Positions 8,762-17,812 of a stretch of DNA of 64,000 nt are shown here, in pieces. The DNA comes from Streptomyces sp. NBC_01476 (GTDB taxonomy: Bacteria > Actinomycetota > Actinomycetes > Streptomycetales > Streptomycetaceae), in NCBI RefSeq assembly GCF_036227265.1, contig NZ_CP109446.1, positions 8,077,001-8,141,000 on the forward strand. Direction: 5' to 3'. The notes below the pieces were generated by a model, which did no database searches, was not told the DNA's origin, and saw only the letters and a program-made list of their open reading frames with translations. Made by a program: the position numbers and the translations under genes. The number at the start of each line of letters is the position of its first letter. Positions within the stretch are counted from its first letter, which is position 1.

Positions 8762-9304
8762 ATGCGGACCACGGAAACAGCTCGTCGTGATGTGCCGGAG
8801 CGCAGGCGCGACACCCTTGAACGGCTTGCCGGAGAAAGGGACATATGGGTAGCGACGGCTCATCCGGATCACGGCCCGCATCAAGTGCCGCTGTGGTTCC
8901 GGTGGGACGGGCAGGCCGTGTGGTTGTGCACCGGCGAGGACTCCGCGACCGCGCGCAATGTGAGAGCGGAGCCCCGCGTGCGTCTGGCACTGCCGGACAC
9001 CTTCGACGTGGTGCTCCTGCAAGGGGATGCGGAGCACTTCTCCGACCGGGGCGTGCCTGAGGGTGCCGCCGACGGGTTCGCCGCGAAGTTCGGATGGGAC
9101 CCCTGCGCGGAGGAAGGCCCCTTTGCGTACATCCGCGTGGCCCCGACGACCGTGCTCGCCTGGCGCGGCGAGCCGGAACTGCGCGGCAGACTCCTCATGC
9201 GCGGGGGAGCGTGGCTCGACTGGCCTCAGCCGCGGTCAACGCGCCCTCCTTTTCTGACCCCGGCACCGCGGATCACCGCTGAACACACCAGAACCGCCAC
9301 CTGA
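8762..9304 (+). CDS. pyridoxamine 5'-phosphate oxidase-fold (flavin/F420-binding) protein
   Basis: 180 residues with the split-barrel fold signature of the PNPOx-like family. Near residues 28-50 is WVATAHPDHGPHQVPLWFRW, followed by VWLCTGEDSATARNVRAEPRVRLAL and a C-terminal strand FAYIRVAPTTVLAWR. Members bind FMN, F420 or haem and catalyse diverse reductions or oxidations; the substrate is not predictable. Such proteins are common in actinomycete stress regulons, which fits the hibernation factor gene just upstream. No good ribosome binding site is visible before the ATG at 8762, so the start is less certain. The last about 20 residues are probably disordered. Confidence 0.75.
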   Translation: MRTTETARRDVPERRRDTLERLAGERDIWVATAHPDHGPHQVPLWFRWDGQAVWLCTGEDSATARNVRAEPRVRLALPDTFDVVLLQGDAEHFSDRGVPEGAADGFAAKFGWDPCAEEGPFAYIRVAPTTVLAWRGEPELRGRLLMRGGAWLDWPQPRSTRPPFLTPAPRITAEHTRTAT

Positions 9305-9420
9305 ACCGCTCAGTGGCCTGCCGAAGCGGGCCCGCCCGCGTCGGGCGGATCCCATTAGATCCCAGGCCCTGACGACCTCCGGATCGGCGCGTCCCGCGTG
9401 CTCCGCCCGGAGCACGGCCC

Positions 9421-11094
9421 CTACGGCGTGCGACCACCCGGTACGGACGCAAGGAGTTCCCGCGTGTAGGGGTGGGAAGGTGAGGCGAAGACCTTCTCCA
9501 CCGGGCCCGTTTCGACGAGTTGTCCCCCGCGCATCACGCCCACCCGGGTGGCGATCTGGCGGACCACTGCCAGATCGTGGGAGATGAAGAGGTAGCTGAG
9601 CCCCAGTTCGTCCTGGAGATCCGCGAGCAGGTCGAGGATCTGAGCCTGTGACGACACGTCGAGGGCGGAGACGGGCTCGTCGCACACCAGCAGCTCCGGG
9701 CCCAGTGCCAGCGCGCGGGCGATGGCGACGCGTTGGCGCTGGCCGCCGGAGAGTTCGGCGGGGCGCCGGCCCAGGAACGGGGCGGGCAGCCGCACGTGGT
9801 CGAGCAGGGCGGCCGCCCGCCGGACGCGTTCGGCGCGGGTCCCGATCCGGAAGGCGCGCAGCGGCTCGATGATGATGTCGGCGACGGACAGGCGGGGGGA
9901 GAGCGAGGCGTAAGGACTCTGGTAGACGATCTGCATGCGGCGCCGCAGCCGGCGCAACTCGCCGCCGCCCAGGCGGGTGATGTCCTGCCCGTCGAAGGTG
10001 ACCCGGCCCGAGGTCGGGTCGGTGAGGCGTACGAGCATCCGCGCGGTGGTCGACTTGCCCGATCCCGACTCCCCGACGAGGGCGAGCGTCTCGCCGCGGC
10101 CGATCCGCAGGCTGATGCTGTCGACGGCCCGCAGCCCGGGGTGCCGGGCGCCCCGGTGACCGGGGAACTCCTTGACCAGGTCTTCCGCCACGACCAGATC
10201 CCGGGAAGCGGCCGCCGGTTCGCCGGCGACCGGTGCGCCGGACCGCGCCGGACCGGCGGCGTGCACGTCCTTCGCCCGCGACCGGGGCGTCGTCCGGGGC
10301 CGGGCCAGGCTCGGGGCCGCCGCCAGCAGCCCACGGGTGTACGGATGAACGGGGGATCGGAGAACCTCCCGTACCGGCCCGGTCTCCACCACCTCGCCAC
10401 GCGACATGACAGCCACCCGCTGCGCACGGTCCGCGGCGATCCCGAGGTCATGGGTGATCAGCAGGACCGCGATACCCCTGTCACGGGTCAGCGTCCCGAT
10501 GTGGTCGAGGATCGTCCGCTGCACGGTGACGTCCAGCGCGCTCGTCGGCTCGTCGGCGATGACCAGCCGGGGACGTGCGGCGAGCGCGACGGCGATCAGC
10601 ACCCGCTGGCGCATGCCGCCGGACAGTTCGTGAGGGTACTGGCGGGCCACCCGTACCGGGTCGGGGAGTCCCGCCTCGCCGAGCAGTTCCAGTGCGCGGC
10701 GCCCCGCGGCCGGCCGGTCGGCGAGCCGGTGGATGAGCAGGACCTCGGCCACCTGATGCCCGATGCGCTGCACCGGGTTGAGGGAGACCATCGGGTCCTG
10801 GGGGATCAGGCTGATCTCACGGCCCCGGACCTCGCGCAGGGCGTCCTCCCCGGCGCGGGCCAGGTCGGTGCCCGCGAACAGGATCTCGCCCGCGTCGAGC
10901 GAGCCGCCGCGCGGCAGCAGACCCATCACGGCGTGCGCCGCCGTGCTCTTCCCCGAGCCCGACTCGCCGACCAGGGCCACCACCTCGCCCGGCCGCACGG
11001 TCAGGTCGATCCCTCGTACGGCGGGCACGGTACCGGCCCGGGTGCGGTAGGAGATCCGCAGCTGCCGGATGTCCAGCAACGGTCCTTCGGTCAT
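9421..11094 (-). CDS. fused oligopeptide ABC ATPase (DppD-DppF in one chain)
   Basis: 557 residues carrying two complete ATP-binding domains of the Opp/Dpp type. Domain 1 (about residues 5-250) has Walker A GESGSGKST, signature LSGGMRQRVLIA and Walker B LVIADEPTSALD. Domain 2 (about 300-545) has Walker A GESGSGKST, signature LSGGQRQRVAIARAL and Walker B LLVCDEPVSALD. It therefore replaces the usual separate D and F subunits. The start at the ATG at 11094 overlaps the stop of the permease gene by four bases. It is the last gene of a binding protein, B, C, DF operon. Confidence 0.93.
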   Translation of the reverse strand: MTEGPLLDIRQLRISYRTRAGTVPAVRGIDLTVRPGEVVALVGESGSGKSTAAHAVMGLLPRGGSLDAGEILFAGTDLARAGEDALREVRGREISLIPQDPMVSLNPVQRIGHQVAEVLLIHRLADRPAAGRRALELLGEAGLPDPVRVARQYPHELSGGMRQRVLIAVALAARPRLVIADEPTSALDVTVQRTILDHIGTLTRDRGIAVLLITHDLGIAADRAQRVAVMSRGEVVETGPVREVLRSPVHPYTRGLLAAAPSLARPRTTPRSRAKDVHAAGPARSGAPVAGEPAAASRDLVVAEDLVKEFPGHRGARHPGLRAVDSISLRIGRGETLALVGESGSGKSTTARMLVRLTDPTSGRVTFDGQDITRLGGGELRRLRRRMQIVYQSPYASLSPRLSVADIIIEPLRAFRIGTRAERVRRAAALLDHVRLPAPFLGRRPAELSGGQRQRVAIARALALGPELLVCDEPVSALDVSSQAQILDLLADLQDELGLSYLFISHDLAVVRQIATRVGVMRGGQLVETGPVEKVFASPSHPYTRELLASVPGGRTP

Positions 11095-12011
11095 CGTTCC
11101 TCCGTGTCTTCGCCGTCGAGGCAGCGGGCGATGCGGTTCGCGGCGAGCACGGTGGCCGCGATGACGAGCCCGGGCAGTGTGGTGAGCCACCACGCCGTGG
11201 CGAGGTAGTTGCGGCCGTCCGAGACGAGCGAGCCCCACTCCGGTGCGGGCGGCTGGGCGCCGTAGCCGAGGAAGGAGAGCGAGGAGACCTGGAGGATGAC
11301 CGCGCCGAAGTCGATGGCCGCGTAGACCAGCACCGGGCCCGCGGCGTTCGGCAGCACATGGCGCAGCAGCACGGGCAGCCACCGGGTGCCGGAGGCCCGC
11401 GCCGCCTCCACATAGGTGGACCGTGCGACCTTCAGCACTTCGGCGCGCATGATCCTGGTGAACGTCGACACGCTGGTCACCCCCACCGCGAGGGCCACTT
11501 TGACGGTGCCGAACCCCAGCGCGGTGACCAGCGCGAGCGAGAGCAGCAGGCCGGGGATGGAGAGCAGGACATCGGTGAGCCGCATCAGCGCGTCGTCCAC
11601 GACTCCGCCCCGGTAACCGGCGAGCAGACCCGCCAGCGAGCCCACGACGAGTCCGACGAGTACCGCCAGCACGCTCGCCTGCAAGGTGAGAAAAGAACCG
11701 TGCACGACGCGGGCGAACAGGTCGCGGCCCAGCTGGTCGGTGCCGAAGAGGTGGCCGGCGCCGGGTGGCAGGAGCTTGTCGCGCGGCGCGGCGGCCAGGG
11801 GGTCGCGCGAGGTGAGCAGGCCGGGGAAGAACGCCGCCGGCAGCAGCGCCGCGATCAGGAGTACGGAGAGCACCAGGCCGGGCCTGGCCAGCCAGAACCG
11901 GAGGTGGCGGCGGGCCGGGGACCGGGAGTCCCGCGGCTCCGGGATGTCCGCGTACGGAACGTCCTCGCCGGGACCCGGGGTGCCGGCGTCGGGGATGCTC
12001 AGTTCGGTCAT
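11091..12011 (-). CDS. oligopeptide ABC transporter permease (DppC-like)
   Basis: 306-residue inner-membrane permease with a hydrophobic N-terminal helix after a charged leader, then the DppC/OppC core with the motif LFGTDQLGRDLFARVVHG near residue 95 and the EAA loop EAARASGTRWLPVLLRHVLPN near 200-220. It forms the channel with the DppB-like subunit encoded upstream. Both ends overlap neighbouring genes by four bases, so synthesis is translationally coupled. Confidence 0.92.
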   Translation of the reverse strand: MTELSIPDAGTPGPGEDVPYADIPEPRDSRSPARRHLRFWLARPGLVLSVLLIAALLPAAFFPGLLTSRDPLAAAPRDKLLPPGAGHLFGTDQLGRDLFARVVHGSFLTLQASVLAVLVGLVVGSLAGLLAGYRGGVVDDALMRLTDVLLSIPGLLLSLALVTALGFGTVKVALAVGVTSVSTFTRIMRAEVLKVARSTYVEAARASGTRWLPVLLRHVLPNAAGPVLVYAAIDFGAVILQVSSLSFLGYGAQPPAPEWGSLVSDGRNYLATAWWLTTLPGLVIAATVLAANRIARCLDGEDTEER

Positions 12012-12970
12012 GCCCGCACCGCCGGTCGTGTCGTCGTGGTGGTGATCCGCGGATCGAGCAGCGGATGGATCAGGTCGACGGCGAGGGTCGTCAGGACGAA
12101 GGTGACGGCGCCGAGGATGACCACCCCCTGGACGACCGGGATGTCCTGCGCCGTCACCGCGGCCGCCGTCTCGCGTCCGACCCCGGCCCGGGCGAAGACG
12201 GTCTCGACGACCACCGCCCCGGCCAGGACGTTGCCCGCCATGATGCCGATCAGGGTCAGGGGCGGAATCGACGCGTTGCGCACCGCGTGCCCGAACAGCA
12301 CCCGCCGCCGGCTCGCGCCCTTGGCCAGCGCGGTCTGGACGTACGGTTCGGCCAGCGCGGTCCGCAGACTCTTGGCGAGCACCTGTGCGATCAGCGCCGC
12401 CCCGGGCAGGGCCAGCGTGACGGACGGCAGTACCAGCGCGGCGAAGCCCTCGTCACCGAAGGCCGGAAAGACCCGCCAGTGGAAGGAGAACAGCTGCACC
12501 AGCACCAGGCCGACCCAGAAGGTCGGCGCGGACACCCCCAGCGACGGCAGTGACAGCAGGAGCTGGCGCAGCCAGCCGCGCCGGGTCCAGCTCGCCGCCA
12601 GTGCCAGAGCACTGCCGAGCACCAGCGCCAGCAGCATGGCACTGGCGGCGAGCTGCACGGTCGTCGGGAGTGCCCGCGAGAGCAGGTGCGTGACCGGGAC
12701 ACCGTTCTGCACGGACCGCCCCAGATCGCCGTGGACGGCGTCCAGCAGCCGGGTGCCGTACTGCTGGGCCACCGGCTGGTCGAGACCGTAACTGTGACGC
12801 AGCGCGTCGGTCTGCTCCTGGGTGACGGTACTGGCGTCACCACCCCCCGCGGCCATGATCGTCGCAGGGTCGCTGGGCAGCAGGTACAGCACCCCGAAGG
12901 ACACCGTGTAGGCGGCCCACAGGACGAACACGGCCTGGAGGAGCCGCCGTAGGAGATAGGTCCTCATCAT
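12008..12970 (-). CDS. oligopeptide ABC transporter permease (DppB-like)
   Basis: 320-residue permease. It begins with the characteristic MRTYLLRRLLQAVFVLW and has about six membrane segments and an EAA-type loop (VQTALAKGASRRRVLFGHAV). The region LRHSYGLDQPVAQQYGTRL matches the usual periplasmic segment of DppB. It follows the binding protein gene after 61 bases and overlaps the DppC-like gene by four bases. Confidence 0.92.
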   Translation of the reverse strand: MMRTYLLRRLLQAVFVLWAAYTVSFGVLYLLPSDPATIMAAGGGDASTVTQEQTDALRHSYGLDQPVAQQYGTRLLDAVHGDLGRSVQNGVPVTHLLSRALPTTVQLAASAMLLALVLGSALALAASWTRRGWLRQLLLSLPSLGVSAPTFWVGLVLVQLFSFHWRVFPAFGDEGFAALVLPSVTLALPGAALIAQVLAKSLRTALAEPYVQTALAKGASRRRVLFGHAVRNASIPPLTLIGIMAGNVLAGAVVVETVFARAGVGRETAAAVTAQDIPVVQGVVILGAVTFVLTTLAVDLIHPLLDPRITTTTTRPAVRA

Positions 12971-13031
12971 CGCCTTCGGATACGCCGGGACGGGACAGGG
13001 CTGGGGGTCGCGGGCACGACGGGCGGGCCGG

Positions 13032-14645
13032 TCAGGAGAGCCAGGCGTCGTGGAACTGCGCCTGGGAGGACGAGCCGAGGGTGATGTCGTGGACCTTCGT
13101 GCTCAGCGCGAAGACGCTCGTCATCTCGAACACCGGTATCTGGTAAGCCTGTTCGAGCACCCGTCGCTGGGCGGTGGCGACGATTCCGGCGCGCTTGGCG
13201 GGGTCGGCCGCGGACGCCTGCGCGTCCAGCAGGCTCTCCAGCCGGGGGTCCTGGATACGGGAGAGGTTGAGCAGTTTGCTGGAGAAGGCGGTGCGCAGGA
13301 TGTCCGGGTCGGCCCTGGTGCCGTTGCCCCACGCCAGGTCGTAGTCGCCGCTCTTCTGGGCCAGTTGGTAGTCGGCGATGGTGAGAACCTTCAAGGTGAC
13401 GCCGATGCCGACCTTCTTCAGCTGCTGCTGGATGAGTTCGAGGACGGACTGGTTGGGGCCGAAGTTGGGCGCGAGAATGACCTTGAGGTCGAGCTTCACG
13501 CCGTTCTTCGCGCGGGTGCCGTCCGGGCCGGCTCTCCAGCCGGCCGCGTCCAGGATCCGTCCCGCGGCGGCCGGATCGTAGGCCAGCAGCTTCGCGTTGT
13601 CCTGGTAGTCGTCGGTGGTGCTGGAGAGCGAGCTGGTGGCCGGGTGGTAGCTGCTGCTCAAGACGGTGTCGACGACCTCTTTGCGGTCGACGGCGACCTC
13701 CAGCGCCCGGCGCACGGCGATGTCGCCGGACTGGGGCCGGCCGGCGTTGACGCTCAGCGCGACCGGCACACCGGGGTTCGACCGGGACAGCAGTTTCTCG
13801 CCCTGGCTGGTGAGGCCCGCCTCGTCCTGCGGTGCGACCCCGGCGATGGCGTCGACCTGTCCGGACTCAAGACTGCCGGTGCGCACTCCGGACTCCGGGA
13901 CGACCTTGAAGGTGATCTTGTCGAGGTACGCGGGGCCGGTGTGTCTCCACAGGGCGGAGCCCCCCGTGTAGTTCGCGCGCCGGCTCAGCTCCACCGACCG
14001 TCCGGGGGTGTAGCTGTCCAGGGTGAACGGCCCGGAGCCGGTCAGCGGCCCGGCGCACAGGCTCTCGGCGGACCGCTTGAGGCTGGCGGGGGCCAGCAGG
14101 CCGAGCGTGGTGGTGGACGTGGCCTGCAGGAACTGGGCGTTGGGGTGGTCGAAGGTGACCTTGGCGGTGTGGGCGTCGATGACCTCGGTACTGCGGTAGC
14201 CGCTGAGGTAGCCGGAACCGAAGATCGACTTGGCGCCGAGCTTCACGACGGCGTCGAAGTTCGCCTTGACGGACTGCGCGTCGACAGGGGTGCCGTCGCT
14301 GAAGGTCGCGCCGTCGCGCAGGTGGAAGGTGAACGCCGAGGCGTCCGGGCTGACCTCCCAGGAGGTGGCGAGCCAGGGGGCGATCCTGCCGGTCGCCGAG
14401 TCCTGGTCGGTCAGCGAGTCCACCAGTCCGCGAGCCGCGTAGACCGCGTCATTGGTGGCGGCCTGATGCGGGTCGACGCAGATCGGGTCGGAGCCCAGCG
14501 CGAAGGTGAGGTGGCCGCCCGCGTGCGGCTTGGCGGAGGCCCCGCCGGCCGGCGACGTCGAGGAGCCCGAGGAGCAGGCCGCCAGCGTCAGCGACAGGAC
14601 GACGGCCGAGGTGAGCAGGCTGGCTTGATGGCGTGAGCCGGTCAT
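13032..14645 (-). CDS. extracellular solute-binding lipoprotein, family 5
   Basis: 537 residues. The lipoprotein signal peptide has hydrophobic core LLTSAVVLSLTLAAC; Cys24 follows the LAAC lipobox, so the mature protein is membrane anchored. The rest is a family 5 (peptide/nickel) binding protein: LTFALGSDPICVDPHQA, a WEVSPDASAFTFHLRDGATFSDG segment split over residues 90-120, and a C-terminal domain with RRALEVAVDRKEVVDTVL. Cargo is probably an oligopeptide or a similar small molecule and cannot be fixed from sequence. First gene of the operon with B, C and fused DF subunits. Confidence 0.9.
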   Translation of the reverse strand: MTGSRHQASLLTSAVVLSLTLAACSSGSSTSPAGGASAKPHAGGHLTFALGSDPICVDPHQAATNDAVYAARGLVDSLTDQDSATGRIAPWLATSWEVSPDASAFTFHLRDGATFSDGTPVDAQSVKANFDAVVKLGAKSIFGSGYLSGYRSTEVIDAHTAKVTFDHPNAQFLQATSTTTLGLLAPASLKRSAESLCAGPLTGSGPFTLDSYTPGRSVELSRRANYTGGSALWRHTGPAYLDKITFKVVPESGVRTGSLESGQVDAIAGVAPQDEAGLTSQGEKLLSRSNPGVPVALSVNAGRPQSGDIAVRRALEVAVDRKEVVDTVLSSSYHPATSSLSSTTDDYQDNAKLLAYDPAAAGRILDAAGWRAGPDGTRAKNGVKLDLKVILAPNFGPNQSVLELIQQQLKKVGIGVTLKVLTIADYQLAQKSGDYDLAWGNGTRADPDILRTAFSSKLLNLSRIQDPRLESLLDAQASAADPAKRAGIVATAQRRVLEQAYQIPVFEMTSVFALSTKVHDITLGSSSQAQFHDAWLS

Positions 14646-14753
14646 GAGGTGGGCCCTTTCCGGGCGAGAGGCGGTGTGCGGGGGACGGGACAGCGAAGGC
14701 CCCGCGGCATGCGAGGGCGGGGGAGGGACGCGCTCCGGTGGCCGGAGGGGTCC

Positions 14754-14850
14754 GATGGTGGGGGCGCGATGGTGGGGGCGCGATGGTCGGGGCGCGGTGG
14801 AGGGAGCCCGGTGGAGGGAGCCCGATGGTGGGAGTCCGGTGGAGAGAACC
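14754..14850. repeat. seven tandem 14-base repeats next to the response regulator stop
   Basis: Units of 14 bases run from 14754 to 14850. Two are identical (GATGGTGGGGGCGC), one differs by a single base, two are GGTGGAGGGAGCCC, and two are further variants. The array ends three bases before the stop codon of the minus-strand response regulator and lies in its 3' region, ahead of the binding-protein gene. It looks like a VNTR; no coding meaning was found. Confidence 0.85.
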
Positions 14851-14852
14851 GC

Positions 14853-15539
14853 TCAGCCGTGTCCCATCTGGAACCCGATCCCGCGGTGCGTGACGATCCA
14901 GCTCGGACTGCCCAGCTTCTTGCGCAGCGCGCTGACATGGGTGTCGATGGTGCGGCTGGCCTTGGCGCTCAGCGGTCGGCCGTCGTTCTGGTAGCCCCAG
15001 ACATCGGCCATCAGCTGGGCACGTGAGAGCACGGTCTGCGGCTGCGAGGCGAGTTGGCGGAGCAGGCAGAACTCGATGCGCGTCAGGTTGATCAGCCGGC
15101 CGTTGATCCGTACCTCCCGGGTGTCCGGATCGATGCACAGGGAGCCGATCATGATCGGCTGCGACCGCAGGGAGCCGGGCGACCGGGAGCGGGAGCGCCG
15201 CAGGACCGCTTCGATACGGGCGAGGAGTTCGCGGAAGCCGAAGGGCTTGGTCAGGCAGTCGTCGCAGCCGACCTGCAGGCACAGGATCCGGTCGAGGTCG
15301 GTGCCGGGGCCGGTGAAAGCGATGATGGGTATGTCACTCGCCGACCTGAGTAATCGGCACACCTCAAGTCCGTCGATATCGGGGAGCGCCAGGTCGATCA
15401 GGAAGAAATCGAACTTGGGGTACTTCTCCAACGCCTCCGCCCCGGTGCCGCACTGCTCGGTGTCAAATCCGTGGCGATGCAACTCGGCACTCAGGCTGTC
15501 GACCCCAATCGTGTCGGAATCCGCTACCAGTACCCGCAT
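14853..15539 (-). CDS. atypical OmpR-family response regulator (JadR1-like)
   Basis: 228 residues: receiver domain (1-115) and OmpR-type winged helix (about 130-226, with TRIEFCLLRQLASQP and RTIDTHVSALRKKLG). The phospho-acceptor Asp49 (FFLIDLALPD), the switch Thr and the Lys (LTKPF) are present. The Mg-binding acidic pair is changed to D7-S8 (VLVADSD). No sensor kinase gene is near. Orphan regulators of this kind (JadR1, LndI, Aur1P) control angucycline clusters, and JadR1 responds to its end product rather than to phosphorylation. The ATG at 15539 is chosen because it starts the beta-1 strand. It is divergent from the PKS genes; probably their pathway activator. Confidence 0.88.
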   Translation of the reverse strand: MRVLVADSDTIGVDSLSAELHRHGFDTEQCGTGAEALEKYPKFDFFLIDLALPDIDGLEVCRLLRSASDIPIIAFTGPGTDLDRILCLQVGCDDCLTKPFGFRELLARIEAVLRRSRSRSPGSLRSQPIMIGSLCIDPDTREVRINGRLINLTRIEFCLLRQLASQPQTVLSRAQLMADVWGYQNDGRPLSAKASRTIDTHVSALRKKLGSPSWIVTHRGIGFQMGHG

Positions 15540-15998
15540 GACTCCCAAGTCTCTGTGAAGATCGCTCGAATTTTCCTTATGCAGGCTAGCCGCCCTGCGG
15601 CGTTCTTCAAAGGTCCATCGAGACATTTCACACTCCTGCAAAGCTCCCGCAACCATCGCGCGTATGTGTCCAGTTGGGCCCACGAGGCAGCGGCGTACGG
15701 TTAAGAAAACTGCAGTTCCCTTGACAATTCCTTAAGACTTGCCGCCCGCCCGGGGCGGCTCCTGACGTTGGGATGACCGCAGAGTGTCAGGAGTTGTCGG
15801 CGCCGGCTTGACATTCCCCTGACGGGCATTTTCAAGTAATCTTTACTTTTTTGCTTGAATTCTGCAGGTGGCATGGCGGAAGATATTCGTGTCCAGTGGA
15901 AACCCGGGCGGATCTTTTCCGACACTCGCGAACGAGACGCGAGTAATTAATCCCAGGAAGAGTTCACACGCGATTGTCCCTTCGGACGGGAGAGGTGT
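15540..15998. promoter_or_regulatory. divergent control region between the response regulator and the PKS operon
   Basis: About 460 bases, more AT-rich than its surroundings. An 8-base inverted repeat CTCCTGAC (15759-15766) / GTCAGGAG (15786-15793) is followed by another CCTGAC half-site (15818-15823). A TTGACA element lies at 15808-15813 and another at 15721-15726. The TTCCCCTGA word at 15814-15822 recurs upstream of two other cluster genes. These are candidate sites for the neighbouring regulator. Short open frames here have no support. Confidence 0.55.
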
Positions 15999-17483
15999 AT
16001 GAGCGCTTCGGTCATCATTACGGGAGCCGGGCCGGCCGGGCTCGTACTCGCCGGGGAACTGCGGTTGGCGGGTATTGATGTCGTCGTCCTGGAACGCCTT
16101 TCCGGACGGACCGCGGAATCGCGCGGAATCGGATTGACCATCCGCACGGTGGAGACTTTCGCCCAGCGGGGCCTGCTGCGCCGGTTCGGCGACCTGCAGA
16201 CCAGCGAGCAGGGGCACTTCGGTGGGGTCCCGCTCGATCTGGGCGTCCTGGAGGGCGCGTACCGGTCCGCGAAGACGGTGCCCCAGTCGGTCACCGAGAC
16301 CGTCCTGGAGGACTGGGCACGGGAGCTGGGCGCCGACATCCGCCGCGGCCACGAGTTCCGCTCCTACCAGGAGGACGGCGCATCCGTTGTCGTCCGCGTC
16401 GGCACCCCGGACGGGGAGCGGCTCCTGCGGGCGGACTACCTGGTCGGCGCCGACGGCGGGCGCAGCAGCGTCCGCAAGGCCGGCGGCTTCGACTTCCCCG
16501 GCACCGCGGCCACCACCGAGCTGCTGCTCGCGGACGTCCGGGGCATCGAGGTGACCCCCCGGATGACCGGTGAACTGCTCTCCGGCGGCATGGTGATGTC
16601 CGCTTCCCTCGCCGGCGGAATCCACCGCGTCATCGTCGGCGAGCGCGGCGCACCGCCCCGCAGGCGCAGCGGACCGCCCTCCTTCCAGGAGGTCGCCGAC
16701 ACCTGGAAGCGGCTCACCGGGGACGACATCTCGCACGCGGAACCGGTGTGGGTCAGCGCCTTCACCGACGCGGCGCGCCAGGTCGCCGACTACCGCAGGG
16801 GCCGGGTCCTGCTCACCGGTGACGCCGCCCACATCCACCTGCCGGCCGGCGGGCAGGGCATGAACACCAGCATCCAGGACTCGGTGAACCTCGGCTGGAA
16901 GCTCGCCGCGGTCCTGCGCGGCACCGCGCCGGAATCACTACTGGACACCTACCACACCGAGCGGCACGAGGTGGGCAGACAACTGCTCGCCAACACCGCG
17001 GCCCAAAGCCAGCTGATCCTCGGCGGAGCGGAAGCACAGCCGCTCCGCGACGTCCTGGCCGAGCTGATCCGCTACGAGGACGTCAGCCGCCATCTCGCGG
17101 CCAAGGTCAGCGGACTGGCGATCAGATACGACGTCGGCCCCGGCCCGAACCCGCTGCTCGGGGCGCGGATGCCGCACCTGGAACTCACGGTGGGCGGACG
17201 CCCTTCCAGCAGCACCGCGCTGCTCCACGCCGGCCGCGGCGTCCTGCTGGACCTGGCGGACAACCCGCACCTGCGCCGGCGCGCGGCCCGCTGGCGCGAG
17301 CGCGTCGACATCGTCACCGCCACCCCGCGCGGGGACGCGGGCACCTCGCTCGACGGCACCACCGCGGTGCTGATCCGCCCCGACGGCTACGTCGCGTGGA
17401 CAGGACCCGGCAGCCACCACGACCTTCCCGCCGCACTGGACCGCTGGTTCGGTCCCGCCCGACGCGCATCCCGAGAGAGGTAG
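15999..17483 (+). CDS. FAD-dependent aromatic polyketide hydroxylase (PgaE/UrdE-like)
   Basis: 494-residue class A flavoprotein monooxygenase. The FAD-binding GAGPAG is at residues 9-14, the DG motif (GADGGRSS) at 150-157 and the second FAD motif GDAAH at 274-278 followed by LPAGGQGMN. The C-terminal thioredoxin-like domain (about 385-490) is present. In angucycline pathways the E-type enzyme (PgaE, UrdE, JadH) hydroxylates the tetracyclic intermediate at C12, using NADPH and oxygen. A GGGAGAGG site precedes the ATG. First gene of the core PKS operon; the following cyclase gene takes its ribosome binding site from this gene's last codons. Confidence 0.92.
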   Translation: MSASVIITGAGPAGLVLAGELRLAGIDVVVLERLSGRTAESRGIGLTIRTVETFAQRGLLRRFGDLQTSEQGHFGGVPLDLGVLEGAYRSAKTVPQSVTETVLEDWARELGADIRRGHEFRSYQEDGASVVVRVGTPDGERLLRADYLVGADGGRSSVRKAGGFDFPGTAATTELLLADVRGIEVTPRMTGELLSGGMVMSASLAGGIHRVIVGERGAPPRRRSGPPSFQEVADTWKRLTGDDISHAEPVWVSAFTDAARQVADYRRGRVLLTGDAAHIHLPAGGQGMNTSIQDSVNLGWKLAAVLRGTAPESLLDTYHTERHEVGRQLLANTAAQSQLILGGAEAQPLRDVLAELIRYEDVSRHLAAKVSGLAIRYDVGPGPNPLLGARMPHLELTVGGRPSSSTALLHAGRGVLLDLADNPHLRRRAARWRERVDIVTATPRGDAGTSLDGTTAVLIRPDGYVAWTGPGSHHDLPAALDRWFGPARRASRER

Positions 17484-17485
17484 AG

Positions 17486-17812
17486 ATGCACAGCACACTG
17501 ATCGTCGCCCGCATGGAACTGGGCTCCGCCGAGGAGGTCGCCGGCATCTTCGGCGCCTTCGACGAAACCGACATGCCGCACCTCATGGGCACGCGCCGCC
17601 GCGAGCTCTTCTCCTACCGGGGCCTGTACTTCCACCTCCAGGACTTCGACGGCGAGAACGGCGGCGAGCGGATCCAGACCGCCAGGACCGACCCCCGGTT
17701 CATCCGGATCAGCGAAGACCTCAAGCCGCACATCGAGGCGTACGACCCGGCCACCTGGCGCTCGCCGGCCGACGCGATGGCCCAGCGCTTCTACCACTGG
17801 AGCGCGTCGTGA
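17486..17812 (+). CDS. TcmI-family polyketide cyclase (F-type)
   Basis: 108 residues, a single ferredoxin-like cyclase domain of the TcmI/JadI/UrdF family. Recognisable are the N-terminal strand STLIVARM, the segment DMPHLMGTRRRELFSYRGLYFHL (residues about 29-52) and the end AMAQRFYHW. In angucycline assembly this cyclase closes the later rings after the didomain aromatase/cyclase has formed the first. The start is the ATG at 17486, five bases after a GAGAGG site and just past the stop of the oxygenase gene. Its stop overlaps the GTG start of KS-alpha. Confidence 0.93.
   Translation: MHSTLIVARMELGSAEEVAGIFGAFDETDMPHLMGTRRRELFSYRGLYFHLQDFDGENGGERIQTARTDPRFIRISEDLKPHIEAYDPATWRSPADAMAQRFYHWSAS

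Noticed and set aside
14853..15683. Longer 276-residue form of the first response regulator
   Set aside because: The extra 48 residues precede beta-1 of the receiver domain and have no counterpart in the family; the ATG at 15539 fits the domain start.
15843..16838. A 331-codon minus-strand frame over the first oxygenase and its promoter
   Set aside because: It overlaps the flavoprotein gene antisense and shows no family features.
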